Part shown: positions 16,696 to 25,669 of the stretch, piece by piece
How positions within the stretch are numbered: position 1 is the first letter of the stretch
How the letters are laid out: each line of letters starts with the position of its first letter
Notes under the pieces: generated by a model
Database searches by the model: none
What the model was told of the DNA's origin: nothing
Seen by the model: only the letters and a program-made list of their open reading frames with translations
Source: Lishizhenia tianjinensis
GTDB taxonomy: Bacteria; Bacteroidota; Bacteroidia; Flavobacteriales_D; Crocinitomicaceae
NCBI RefSeq assembly: GCF_900116425.1
Contig: NZ_FPAS01000003.1
Coordinates: 124,001 to 188,000, forward strand
Length of the DNA: 64,000 nt
Direction of reading: 5' to 3'
Translations under genes and position numbers: made by a program

Positions 16696-19338
16696 ATGAA
16701 ATTACTGCATCTTACTTTTTTCCTTTTGTTAAGTTCTCTGGTATGGGGACAAACAGCGTCTGTTGAAGGTCGTGTTGTTGATAAAGACAATGACGGGTTT
16801 TACGGAGCTACTATTTACGTTCAAGAAGACTCTTTAAAGTACCATACCCGTTCTAATTCTGACGGATATTACCAACTTCAAGTTCCAAGTAGCAAGGAAA
16901 TTACACTTATTATTTACAGTGAGGCAGAACTGTTTAGCTACACCTTAAACTTAGCACCCAACGAAAGCAAAAAATTACCAAAGACTAAATTTTCCATACA
17001 AAATTATACAGAAGTTGAAATTGCAGGAACCAAAAAGGAAAACATAGCGAGTATCGAGAAAATCGACATCAATGCCATTCCAATTCCAGGAGGTTCAGTA
17101 GAGAGAAGTTTGATTTATAGCACCGCGGCTAGTTCTAACAATGAATTATCTAACAACTACAACGTACGTGGTGGTAACTATAACGAAAACTTGGTCTATG
17201 TAAACAACATTTTAATTTACAGACCTTTTCTTACGCGTAGTGGTCAACAAGAAGGAATGAGTTTTATTAACCCCGATTTTGTGGAGGACATCTCCTTTAG
17301 TGCCGGTGGTTTCTCTGCCAATTATGGCGACAGATTAAGTTCAGTCTTGGATATCACCTACAAAAAACCAAAAGAATTTAAAGCTACGGCAAATGGAAGT
17401 TTATTGGGAGCATCTTTTCATGTTGAAGATAAGATCTCTCCTCGTTTTAACTACATCGTTGGAGCAAGGTATAGGTCTAATGGTTATCTTTTAAATGCTC
17501 TACCAACAACAGGTGCTTATAATCCAATTTTCTTTGATGTACAATTCTTAACCAATTATGAACTCACAGAAAAACTAACCTGGAGCTTCTTAGGTCACCT
17601 CTCTTCTAACAACTACAGATTTGCACCCATCACCCAAGTTACCAACTTCGGAACCATCAATGAAGCTTATAGCTTTAGGGTATATTTTGACGGACAAGAG
17701 CAAACTAGATTTAGAACTTTTACAGGGGCAACTAGCTTAAATTGGAACGCTTCAAAAAGATTAAAAATGAATGCTTACGCCAGTGTATTTAACACAAACG
17801 AAAGCGAGAACTTTACAGTAAGAGGTCAATATTTTATTAACCAATTAGAAACAGACCCTTCCAAAGAAAACGTGGGAGATTCTATCGCAACCCTAGGTGT
17901 TGGAACTTACATAGATCACGGTAGAAATGAATTGAATGCAAGAATTTATGCCTTGGCCTACAACGGTGAGTATCAAATTAAAGAACTAATAGAACGTAGA
18001 TACTTCGACGAATATAAAGACAAAGGGAAATTTACCTTTGGTATACGTGGCCAAGTAGAACAGTTCGATGATGTTTTAAGTGAATGGCGTATGCTCGATT
18101 CTGCAGGCTATAGTTTACCCCAAGCACCAAGTGATGAAATAGAATTGTACAACGTAATCAAAGCCCAAAACACCTTGCACACCTTCCGTGCTAATGGCTA
18201 CATCATGTACAGTCAACGTTTTGAAAAATTAATATCCAACTACCCCGCTAAAATTGTTACCCGACAATTAGATTCTTTAGGTAAAAGGGTAAGGAATGTA
18301 TATTACGATACGGTTGAAAGCAGTAAATCACGTTGGTCTTTCAACGCAGGTTTACGCGGAGGATACACCGCATTTAACAATGAGTTTTACATCACTCCAA
18401 GAGCCAACATCAGTTTCTTCCCGAAAAAATATTATGTAAAAAATGGTGAAACCAAACGAAGATATGTTCGCTACCATTTTTCTACCGGACTTTACTATCA
18501 ACCACCTTTCTACAGAGAATTAAGGAGCTTTGATGGGACTTTGAATACAGACATCAAAAGTCAAAAATCTGCGCACTTTGTGGCGGGTATGGATTACCAA
18601 TTTGAAATGTGGGACAGAGCTACCCCCTTTAAATTGAGCACAGAAGCTTACTATAAATACATGTGGGATGTCAACCCCTATGAAGTAGACAATGTGCGTA
18701 TACGTTATTATACCACAAACAATGCGGTTGCTTTCGCTTATGGATTAGATTTCAACATGAACGGTGAGTTTATCCCAGGTATGCAATCCTTCTTAAAAGT
18801 AGGTTTATTGCACACAGCCGAAGATCTTTTAGATGATTTTTACTACGAATACATCAACACAGATGGAGATGTGATTACGGGAGCTTCAGAAAACCAAACC
18901 ATTGCAGACTCTAACCGTGTAGAGCCGGGTTATATTCCCCGACCAAGCGACCAATGGGTAAACATTGCTGTGCTTTTCCAAGATAGAATGCCGGTTTACG
19001 AAAAATTCACGGTTTCTCTAGGCATCAACTATGGGTATAAATTGCCTTACGGTCCGCCAGACTTTGAACGTTACAAAGATGTCTTGCGCCAGCGTGCTTA
19101 CTTTAGAACAGACATAGGTTTTGGTTACGATTTCTTATACAACTCATCCAAAGAAGACAGAAGAGGTGTATTTAGACATTTGGAAAAATGTAACCTATCT
19201 TTCGAAATCTGGAATCTTTTGGGTATAGAAAACGTGTTGAGTCAACAATGGATACAAGACGTAAACGGCAGGTACTACGCCATTCCAAATTACCTTACTT
19301 CAAGAAGGTTTAACTTAAAGTTGAATATAGCTTTTTAG
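16696..19338 (+). CDS. TonB-dependent receptor with carboxypeptidase-regulatory-like N-domain
   Basis: Outer-membrane active transporter energised by TonB. Signal peptide ends at VWGQ (residue 19); residues 21-100 are a carboxypeptidase-D-regulatory-like beta domain (ASVEGRVVDKDNDGFYGATIYV). The plug follows (SNNYNVRGGNYNENLVYVNNILIYRP, FSAGGFSANYGDRLSSVLDIT), then a 22-strand barrel to the C-terminal LTSRRFNLKLNIAF with terminal aromatic. 880 aa is ordinary. No SusD-like gene adjoins it, so it is not a polysaccharide-utilisation pair, and the ligand is unknown. It is 60 bases after the moxR stop. Confidence 0.88.
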   Translation: MKLLHLTFFLLLSSLVWGQTASVEGRVVDKDNDGFYGATIYVQEDSLKYHTRSNSDGYYQLQVPSSKEITLIIYSEAELFSYTLNLAPNESKKLPKTKFSIQNYTEVEIAGTKKENIASIEKIDINAIPIPGGSVERSLIYSTAASSNNELSNNYNVRGGNYNENLVYVNNILIYRPFLTRSGQQEGMSFINPDFVEDISFSAGGFSANYGDRLSSVLDITYKKPKEFKATANGSLLGASFHVEDKISPRFNYIVGARYRSNGYLLNALPTTGAYNPIFFDVQFLTNYELTEKLTWSFLGHLSSNNYRFAPITQVTNFGTINEAYSFRVYFDGQEQTRFRTFTGATSLNWNASKRLKMNAYASVFNTNESENFTVRGQYFINQLETDPSKENVGDSIATLGVGTYIDHGRNELNARIYALAYNGEYQIKELIERRYFDEYKDKGKFTFGIRGQVEQFDDVLSEWRMLDSAGYSLPQAPSDEIELYNVIKAQNTLHTFRANGYIMYSQRFEKLISNYPAKIVTRQLDSLGKRVRNVYYDTVESSKSRWSFNAGLRGGYTAFNNEFYITPRANISFFPKKYYVKNGETKRRYVRYHFSTGLYYQPPFYRELRSFDGTLNTDIKSQKSAHFVAGMDYQFEMWDRATPFKLSTEAYYKYMWDVNPYEVDNVRIRYYTTNNAVAFAYGLDFNMNGEFIPGMQSFLKVGLLHTAEDLLDDFYYEYINTDGDVITGASENQTIADSNRVEPGYIPRPSDQWVNIAVLFQDRMPVYEKFTVSLGINYGYKLPYGPPDFERYKDVLRQRAYFRTDIGFGYDFLYNSSKEDRRGVFRHLEKCNLSFEIWNLLGIENVLSQQWIQDVNGRYYAIPNYLTSRRFNLKLNIAF

Positions 19339-19382
19339 ATTTTTAGATAGTTAGACTTTTAGACCTTTAGATGAAAAAGTTT

Positions 19383-19780
19383 TGAGGGTGAGTTTGAGAT
19401 GAGAAGCTAGATTTCTAGAATAGCCCTATACCCGGTCCAACACCAATTTTTAAAATCTCTCAAATCTTTCAAATTATCAAATCATTCAAATTTCAATAAA
19501 CGCTAACAGGTTCTCGAGCGAGAGCGCTGTGGTGAGCTTAGTCGAACTATCGAGAGACAAATCCTTCAAATTGTTGAATTATTGAATCTTTGAATTGTTG
19601 AATCCTTGAATCTCTAAGGCCCCGTAATCTGGCTATACGCTCATAGTTGCAACGCCACACGCCAAGTTGCACAGGGCTTCAAGTTCACTTCCGGTGGTCG
19701 TAAACTTTCATCCCGTTCCACTATGCCTATGCCTTCACAAGCTATCCGCTGCTATCCAGCGTGGGAATTGAATCACCTAT
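19383..19780. repeat. Composite intergenic repeat block, copy A
   Basis: Fills most of the gene-free stretch 19339-19891. It begins with a 16-mer TGAGGGTGAGTTTGAG (19383-19398) that recurs exactly at 22995. Then come tracts of degenerate 8-10 bp units of the form TTTCAAATC / TTGAATC (19455-19500 and 19560-19615), with a REP-like segment between them (GGTGAGCTTAGTCGAACTAT at 19531-19550, inside TCTCGA/TCGAGA arms). The last part, 19620-19780, is GC-richer than its surroundings and non-coding. A short leader 19338-19382 has TTTTAGAC units. No gene or terminator is seen here. Confidence 0.65.
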
Positions 19781-19891
19781 CTTTTGTTAAAAATCAACTT
19801 ATAACTAATTGAAAATGTTTTTTTTTAGATTTTATTTTAAAAACTAAAACTATAGTTAGTAATTGCTTTTCAAATTAATAACTTAAATCAC

Positions 19892-20470
19892 ATGAAAAAA
19901 CTTAACTTGGCTATATTAGCCTCAACCCTAATGCTTTCTTTTGGATGCCAAAAAGAAATTGAAAGTACAACACCAACCACACAACCCGAAAGCGAAACGC
20001 TGACAAATCTCACTCCCAAATGTACACCACCTACTCCTACATGGTACTGGTATGATAATGGCGGAACAAACTATTCTGCAGGTGACTATTGTTGCGTTCC
20101 AGATGCAGCATTCTATAATGCCGCATACTCTCCTTATTCATCTAATTGGAATCCGGTATATGCTCAATTGATTTCATTTGAACAAGTCCATGGAACCCCT
20201 GATGTAGGGTTATTGGTGAACTTTTTTGAAGCTATAGACAACAACCAAAATAACTATCAAGTTATTTCAAGTTTTATTAACTCTGAGGAAGCAGATTTAA
20301 TTAAATACTTCGATCCATGTGTTCTGGACAAACTAAAAAATCACGATTTGCACCCAACAATGCATCTATACGGAAATATCGCAGGTGGAGGACATTTTGA
20401 ATACCTTATGATTTATGAAAACTCAACTCTTCAAAACCTGAAATATGTTTATCCAGTAAATTTAAATTAA
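19892..20470 (+). CDS. Unknown lipoprotein, 192 aa
   Basis: Exported lipoprotein of unknown function. The N-terminus is a lipoprotein signal with Cys at residue 19 (LMLSFGCQ). A Thr/Pro-rich linker (residues 25-50) precedes a globular part rich in Trp and Tyr (PTWYWYDNGGTNYSAGDYCCVPDAAFYNAAYSPY). Six Cys, three of them within 45-75, may form disulphides. There is no T9SS tail. The gene sits between a repeat block and a T9SS type B surface protein, 54 bases ahead of it, and may be cotranscribed. Confidence 0.6.
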   Translation: MKKLNLAILASTLMLSFGCQKEIESTTPTTQPESETLTNLTPKCTPPTPTWYWYDNGGTNYSAGDYCCVPDAAFYNAAYSPYSSNWNPVYAQLISFEQVHGTPDVGLLVNFFEAIDNNQNNYQVISSFINSEEADLIKYFDPCVLDKLKNHDLHPTMHLYGNIAGGGHFEYLMIYENSTLQNLKYVYPVNLN

Positions 20471-20524
20471 AATCTTTAATTTTATTTCCGACCTAACACT
20501 TCGATTAGGTCGGATAATTTACCT

Positions 20525-22984
20525 ATGCGAAAACTAATAAACATATGTTTTTTATTTCTAACGTTACACAGCTTAGGGCAACCCCAAATTCCTGCCCCCA
20601 GCTGTTTTAAAGCCGTAGAAGTGTGTGATTCTGTTCTGCTTTACCCTAACAAGTGGGTAACTCCACCGAATAATCCAAATATTTTTAACTACACTACTGA
20701 TCTTAATGCCTATAACCCGGGGAATTCTTCAAATATTTTCCCTCAAACAAACCCTTTAACTCCTTCTCACGGGACTTGTACAAACCATGGTAATACAAGA
20801 TATTGGATATCTCTAACCGTGGACAACTCAGGTTGGTTAGAATTCTATTTTATCAGTGGCCCCCAAAATAGTCCGGATAATTTTATTTCATGGACATTGT
20901 ATAAGAACCAAAATTACTTCAACAATACTGCATGCGACCAATTATTAACGAATACAACGCAATGTATCGCTTGTAATGGGAATCTATTCATTACAACATT
21001 TAATGGTAATACGGGTATGAGTCAAATAGCAGGAACCTTACCTAATACTTTACCAGTTAGGAGGGAACCTTCCATTTATGCTAATGCAGGAGACAAGTTT
21101 ATTTTACTTATAAACGTAAGTACTGAAATGAATCTCTCTACCCAACAACCCGTTTACCACCCCCGCGCCTATTTCGGCAACGCCATCCCTGGGAACGAAA
21201 ATTCTACCACTACAGCTACCTTTACCTGCGAACCTTGGACAGTGCCGCAAAACATCTGTTTGGGAGATAGCGCTTGGGTGGAATTAAGCAATACCTACAA
21301 CGGTTATGATGATAGCTATACCTACACTTTTTTGAATAATGTAAATGATGTGGTAAATACTAACTATGCTCCCTGGTTTCAGGTGTTGCCTACAGATACA
21401 ACTACTTATATGGTTGAGGTGTCTCAAAATGGAGTCATCTACGATACTTTGAGTTTTACAGTAAACATAGCTACCCCTCCAACGCCTAATGCGGGGCCAG
21501 ATATCTTTTTATGTGAAGGGGATACAGCTCAATTCAATGCCCAACTCAGCGATACTTCCAATTACTTTTTATGGCACCCTTTGGATACCAGTGATTACAT
21601 TTCAGCTACTGATACTTTAAACATCGCTTATGCCTCCCAGCCCGACAATGATCTTTTGATTTTGTTTGAGAACAATGGTGTTTGTCCCACAGGAATTGAC
21701 TCCGTGTACATTTACACCCATCCCACCCCGCAACTTCAAGTTTTGCAAGACACCTCCATTTGTATCAACGGGAACGCGCAACTCGAAGCGGTGGTGAACA
21801 ACACTGTGGTTCAAAACTATGCGTGGTCCTTCCCGTCTGACAGTACAGCCCTACAAACATTTTTAACAGACTCGAATACTTGGGTTAGCTGCATGGCAAC
21901 AGATTCTATAGGGTGTAGCTCTAATGTAGATAGCGTACTAATTACCGTTTTAGACAGTATAAATGTCAACACCCTTTTAAATGTTGATTACTGTGAAGGG
22001 GAAACAATTACTTTGAACAATACGACTACAGGTGGATTAGCACCATACACCTACAGCTGGCAATATGGCGGGCAAGAAATTAGTACAGCTGCTTCAACTC
22101 CTTTTGCACCAATTGGAATAGACGAACTTACCCTCATTGTAAACGATGCTTGTGAAACCCCAGCTGACACCAGTATTTTAAGTTTCACACCCTACCCCAT
22201 GCCGAGTTTGAGTCTGAATACAAATGATACTTTATTGTGTTATCCGGGGGAAATCAATTTAAGTTTTACACCTTCCCCCTTGGTGCAAAATTGGGTGTGG
22301 GATTTGGGAGATGGTAACCTTATCGATGATGTCAATCCACTTGATTATACCTACCACCAAACTGGAATTTTTGAGGTTGAACTGAGTTATACTACAACAG
22401 ACAATTGTAAGGATACCCTGGCTAGTCTGCAACTAGAAATCATAGAAAACCCTGTTGCAGCCTTTGAATTTAACAACGACATTACTGAGTTTTCTACACA
22501 AGTTTTGTTCTCCAATACTTCGCGTTACGCTACCCATTACAGTTGGAGTTTTGAAAATGCACAACCCGCAACAAGTACTTTGGAAAATCCAACCGCTAAT
22601 TTTGAAGAAGGTGAAATTGGTTTGTATGAAATAGAACTCATCGCCTTTAACGCTATTGGTTGTTCGGATACTTTGCGCAAGTCCATCAACATTGCCCCAG
22701 AGTTTAGCTTGTTTGCCCCCAATACCTTTACCCCCAATGGCGACCAAAGCAACAACAGATGGAGTGTAGCCGTAAACGGAATAGACACCGAAGATTTTCA
22801 CGTTCAAATTTTCAACCGTCACGGTACACTAATTTTCGAAAGCTACGATTACAATTTTTCTTGGGATGGAACCTACAAAGGTCAGCGTGTACCCACAGGA
22901 ATTTACACCTGGAAAATAGATTTAAGCACTTCTCAAAATGCCCAACGCGTAGTAAAACATGGTTTTGTAAATGTGCAGTATTGA
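20525..22984 (+). CDS. T9SS type B surface protein with PKD-like domains
   Basis: Large cell-surface protein exported by the type IX system. Signal peptide ends at SLGQ (residue 19). The body (residues 20-720) is a series of Thr/Asn-rich beta-sandwich segments; one is a clear PKD domain (WVWDLGDGNLIDDVNPLDYTYHQTGIFEVELSY) and another is PKD-like (HYSWSFENAQPA...GLYEIELIAFNAIG). Residues 730-819 are the gliding-motility-associated type B sorting domain (APNTFTPNGDQSNNRW, VQIFNRHG, FSWDGTYKGQRVPTGIYTWKI). Such proteins are anchored outside and often act in adhesion. Ends one base before repeat copy B begins to be recognisable. Confidence 0.85.
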   Translation: MRKLINICFLFLTLHSLGQPQIPAPSCFKAVEVCDSVLLYPNKWVTPPNNPNIFNYTTDLNAYNPGNSSNIFPQTNPLTPSHGTCTNHGNTRYWISLTVDNSGWLEFYFISGPQNSPDNFISWTLYKNQNYFNNTACDQLLTNTTQCIACNGNLFITTFNGNTGMSQIAGTLPNTLPVRREPSIYANAGDKFILLINVSTEMNLSTQQPVYHPRAYFGNAIPGNENSTTTATFTCEPWTVPQNICLGDSAWVELSNTYNGYDDSYTYTFLNNVNDVVNTNYAPWFQVLPTDTTTYMVEVSQNGVIYDTLSFTVNIATPPTPNAGPDIFLCEGDTAQFNAQLSDTSNYFLWHPLDTSDYISATDTLNIAYASQPDNDLLILFENNGVCPTGIDSVYIYTHPTPQLQVLQDTSICINGNAQLEAVVNNTVVQNYAWSFPSDSTALQTFLTDSNTWVSCMATDSIGCSSNVDSVLITVLDSINVNTLLNVDYCEGETITLNNTTTGGLAPYTYSWQYGGQEISTAASTPFAPIGIDELTLIVNDACETPADTSILSFTPYPMPSLSLNTNDTLLCYPGEINLSFTPSPLVQNWVWDLGDGNLIDDVNPLDYTYHQTGIFEVELSYTTTDNCKDTLASLQLEIIENPVAAFEFNNDITEFSTQVLFSNTSRYATHYSWSFENAQPATSTLENPTANFEEGEIGLYEIELIAFNAIGCSDTLRKSINIAPEFSLFAPNTFTPNGDQSNNRWSVAVNGIDTEDFHVQIFNRHGTLIFESYDYNFSWDGTYKGQRVPTGIYTWKIDLSTSQNAQRVVKHGFVNVQY

Positions 22985-22994
22985 GTGTAAGTAG

Positions 22995-23310
22995 TGAGGG
23001 TGAGTTTGAGTAGGGAGAAGGGGTGGTGATAGCTGTGTTAAAACACAGTCCAACGCGAAATCTTCAAATTTTCAAATCATCGAATCTTCGAATCTTTGAA
23101 TCTTTGAATCCTTGAATTTTTAAATTTTTAAATCGTCCCACCCTTAGTGATTGCAATGGCACCCTGCAGGGATGAAGCTTAGTACAAGGCACTTTTTGGG
23201 GCGACCAAAAGAAGCCACGGAAAAGGGCAACTTGTAGTTGGGTTTAGACTGAAGCGTAGAATGAAAAGCACGGTGGCGGCCCAAGGGTTTGGGGCGACAA
23301 AGGGCCTAAA
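22995..23310. repeat. Composite intergenic repeat block, copy B
   Basis: Fills the gene-free stretch 22985-23317. It opens with the same 16-mer as copy A (22995-23010). A tract of TTTGAATC/TCAAATC units runs from 23058 to 23137, and a GC-richer non-coding segment from 23138 to 23310 contains runs such as GGTGGCGGCCCAAGGG. Order and content match copy A, though the GC-rich parts are not alike in sequence. The two blocks bracket the surface-protein pair at 19892-22984. Confidence 0.6.
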
Positions 23311-23317
23311 AATCCAC

Positions 23318-24280
23318 TTAAACTTTTAATTCTGAAATACGAATATTGCTTTGGTAACGTCCACCCGGAAAGTGATCGTTGTAATCGAAATTGAGCCAAA
23401 CCTCTCCTTTGTTATCTAGGAAATAACGCAGGGGTTTATTTTTAATTTCTTTAGGAAACAACAAATTTCTGAGGAGGTAGGCCACGTTTTCGAAATCCTT
23501 TTTATCGCCGATTTTAACCTCTGGATAAAGGTGCCCCACTGTTCTACCATCGTCTAGCAAAACATTGGTCCTCACCAGTCGCACCTCTCCACCAACGGCG
23601 CGTATACAGGCGGCAATAATAATGGAGTAATCATCACAATCTCCTTTAAACTTGTTGTTGTAACTCAGTTGCTTTGCCGTATTGGAAGCTTTGGAGAAAA
23701 ATTCTTCGTAGAGCGGATCATACATGTAAATCCATTTATTCTCTATCTCTTTAAAGATGGAAAAATACTGTATCCAACGACTGTCCTTACTCAGTGCTTT
23801 GTATTCTTGAAAATGCTTGGTGGCTATATTTCTTGCAAAATCTATGAGCTCAGGATTGTTGTAATCAATGGCCTCTCGCAGCAATTCTTCTCGGGTAAAG
23901 GGTACGGTTTTCGTCACAAACTTAGAAGACTCACTAACTTTTTCGAGGTTGGTTAACAAACTCAGGTAATCGGCACTAAAACGTTGGAGGGAATAGAGTC
24001 CTGTAAAATGAGACAAACCTATGGCCAGTACCAAAGTAATACTGATGTAGAGGTAATATTTCTTTAAACTATAAATTAAAAAATACAGGAGCAAAAAGAT
24101 GAACATGAAGAGTATCATCTGATCGAGACGTATGCCGGTACCCACTGGAATTTCTATACTTGGTATTCTGGGGTAAACTAGCATGAAGACGGGCAAGGTG
24201 AAAAAGAAGCTTAAGACAAAAGCCAGAAGGCGTTTCATCCATCTATATTCCCTTTTTTTTTCACCCGTTTCTTTTTGCAT
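23318..24280 (-). CDS. Membrane-anchored transglutaminase-like protein
   Basis: Protein with a transglutaminase/cysteine-protease fold domain behind a membrane anchor. Two or three N-terminal hydrophobic helices lie between residues 15 and 95 (KRLLAFVLSFFFTLPVFMLVY, LILFMFIFLLLYFLIYSL, YYLYISITLVLAIGLSHF). The C-terminal domain has a plausible Cys-His-Asp triad: FKGDCDDYSIIIAACIRAVGG (Cys), TVGHLYPEV (His) and VWLNFDYNDHFPGG (Asp). The substrate is unknown; such domains act as peptidases or cross-linkers. An ATG at 24238 would remove 14 charged residues and is an equally possible start. Minus-strand single gene, convergent with the surface-protein operon. Confidence 0.75.
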   Translation of the reverse strand: MQKETGEKKREYRWMKRLLAFVLSFFFTLPVFMLVYPRIPSIEIPVGTGIRLDQMILFMFIFLLLYFLIYSLKKYYLYISITLVLAIGLSHFTGLYSLQRFSADYLSLLTNLEKVSESSKFVTKTVPFTREELLREAIDYNNPELIDFARNIATKHFQEYKALSKDSRWIQYFSIFKEIENKWIYMYDPLYEEFFSKASNTAKQLSYNNKFKGDCDDYSIIIAACIRAVGGEVRLVRTNVLLDDGRTVGHLYPEVKIGDKKDFENVAYLLRNLLFPKEIKNKPLRYFLDNKGEVWLNFDYNDHFPGGRYQSNIRISELKV

Positions 24281-24345
24281 TTTAAACCTTGTTCTAAATT
24301 ATGCCAAGCAATAAACTTGCCTTTGTTTTTAATTCTTAAAGTGAA

Positions 24346-24795
24346 TTATAACAAGCCAAATTGCTTGAAGTGGTGGGTTAAATGCTTGCTGTTTAAACGT
24401 GTCCATTGTTCGTAATCTAAAGGACCGTAATAAGGGTGAATTTGAGTTAATCCTTCTTGCGCAGCATATAGTTCTTCGAAATAGATCAATTCTTCAATTA
24501 ATTCATCCAAGGCCAATTCAATTTCTGAATGACGCAACGCTTCTCCTTCTTTAGCGAAAGGAACTTGTATGTCTTTGGCCATTTCTTTGTCTGAAGCTAA
24601 AAAGCGCAGCATACCCGGTAATTTCTCATCCGGTACGATTTGATCTTGCGGATTTTTACCCGTTGCTATTTGCACTGTATCGGTTAGGTGCTCTATCATG
24701 CGTTGGGCACTCATTTTTCCCCAAACCGGTTGCGTTTCAGGATCTAAAGTCCCTAAATACTTGATTACATTTTCTACAGTTGGTTCTACAAACAT
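24346..24795 (-). CDS. DinB-like / DUF1569 family protein
   Basis: Small cytoplasmic four-helix-bundle protein of the DinB superfamily, many of which bind a metal with three His. Visible candidates are His in QRMIEHLTDTVQIA (residue about 35), and HHFKQFGLL at the C-terminus together with HPYYGPLDYEQWTRLNSKHLTHH, which is the usual DUF1569 ending. 149 aa is the family length. Some database entries of this family carry unrelated enzyme names; nothing in the sequence supports a specific reaction. It lies one base after the lipid kinase gene and is the last gene of a three-gene minus-strand operon. Confidence 0.75.
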   Translation of the reverse strand: MFVEPTVENVIKYLGTLDPETQPVWGKMSAQRMIEHLTDTVQIATGKNPQDQIVPDEKLPGMLRFLASDKEMAKDIQVPFAKEGEALRHSEIELALDELIEELIYFEELYAAQEGLTQIHPYYGPLDYEQWTRLNSKHLTHHFKQFGLL

Positions 24796-24796
24796 C

Positions 24797-25669
24797 TTAA
24801 TATTTTTTTCCTACGATTACATTTAAACTTTTAGGATTCACCTTCACTTCTATCGTGTTTTGCCCCTCCAAAGGTTCACCGTCTAAGTGAAAAATAGGTG
24901 TTTCCAGTTTTAAATTTACATTTTTAATTGAGATAAACTGTGCGTATTTGGAGCCTTCTATTTTTTGTTTAAAAAAGCGCCAAACCAATACAGGAATGGC
25001 ATAAAATGGAAAGGCTTTGAGCATGAACACTTCTAGCTCGCCATCTTCAACACTGGCATGAGGAGCAATGCAAAATCCATTTCCAAATTGCGAGCCGTTG
25101 GCTACCGTACACAAGAGTAAATCAGTATATTTTCTTTCGGCAATAGTTATGGCACTCGGACGGTAATTGAAATAGGATTTCACCACCAGTTTAACATAGC
25201 TCCACAAACCCCGTTGGTGGTACTCGTCAAATTTCTTGGCGATATAGGCATCAAAACCGAAGCCTGCAACGCCTATGAAAAAATTGCCGTTTGCTTGTGC
25301 GGTATCTACCTTTCTATACCTTTCTGCATTGATGCTTTTTAAGGCCTCTACCAGCTTTAAGGGGATTTTAAGGTGACGTGCAAAACCATTTCCCGACCCA
25401 CAAGGCAAAATTGCCAAGGTACTTGCAGTACCTACTAAAGCTTTGCCTATTTCGTGTACAGAACCGTCACCCCCAACTGCACATACAAGATCTACGCCCT
25501 CTTGAACCGCTTCTTTGGCCAAGATTGTGGCATGCCCTCTATGCTGGGTATAAACAATACTTACCTTAAACTTGTTGGTGTCTATGTATTTCTCTATCAA
25601 CCCTGGAAGTTGATTTTTCTTGCCAACTCCAGAAATAGGATTTATAATGAAGCGTAGGCTTTTACTCAT
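24797..25669 (-). CDS. Diacylglycerol kinase family lipid kinase (YegS/BmrU type)
   Basis: Cytoplasmic, membrane-associated lipid kinase that phosphorylates diacylglycerol or a related lipid with ATP. The catalytic domain has the expected motifs in order: FIINPISGVGKK (residues 7-18), CAVGGDGSVHEIGKALVG near 65, and LPCGSGNGFARHL near 90. The C-terminal beta domain includes FGFDAYIAKKF and FHLDGEPLEGQNTIEV. 290 aa is normal. Its start overlaps the upstream sulfatase gene by eight bases. Next to an LTA-synthase-like enzyme, whose reactions release diacylglycerol, a role in recycling that lipid is attractive but inferred. Confidence 0.88.
   Translation of the reverse strand: MSKSLRFIINPISGVGKKNQLPGLIEKYIDTNKFKVSIVYTQHRGHATILAKEAVQEGVDLVCAVGGDGSVHEIGKALVGTASTLAILPCGSGNGFARHLKIPLKLVEALKSINAERYRKVDTAQANGNFFIGVAGFGFDAYIAKKFDEYHQRGLWSYVKLVVKSYFNYRPSAITIAERKYTDLLLCTVANGSQFGNGFCIAPHASVEDGELEVFMLKAFPFYAIPVLVWRFFKQKIEGSKYAQFISIKNVNLKLETPIFHLDGEPLEGQNTIEVKVNPKSLNVIVGKKY

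Noticed and set aside
19440-19620. CRISPR-like array in the TTTGAATC tracts.
   Set aside because: Units are 8-10 bp, degenerate and without unique spacers; no cas genes occur in the window.
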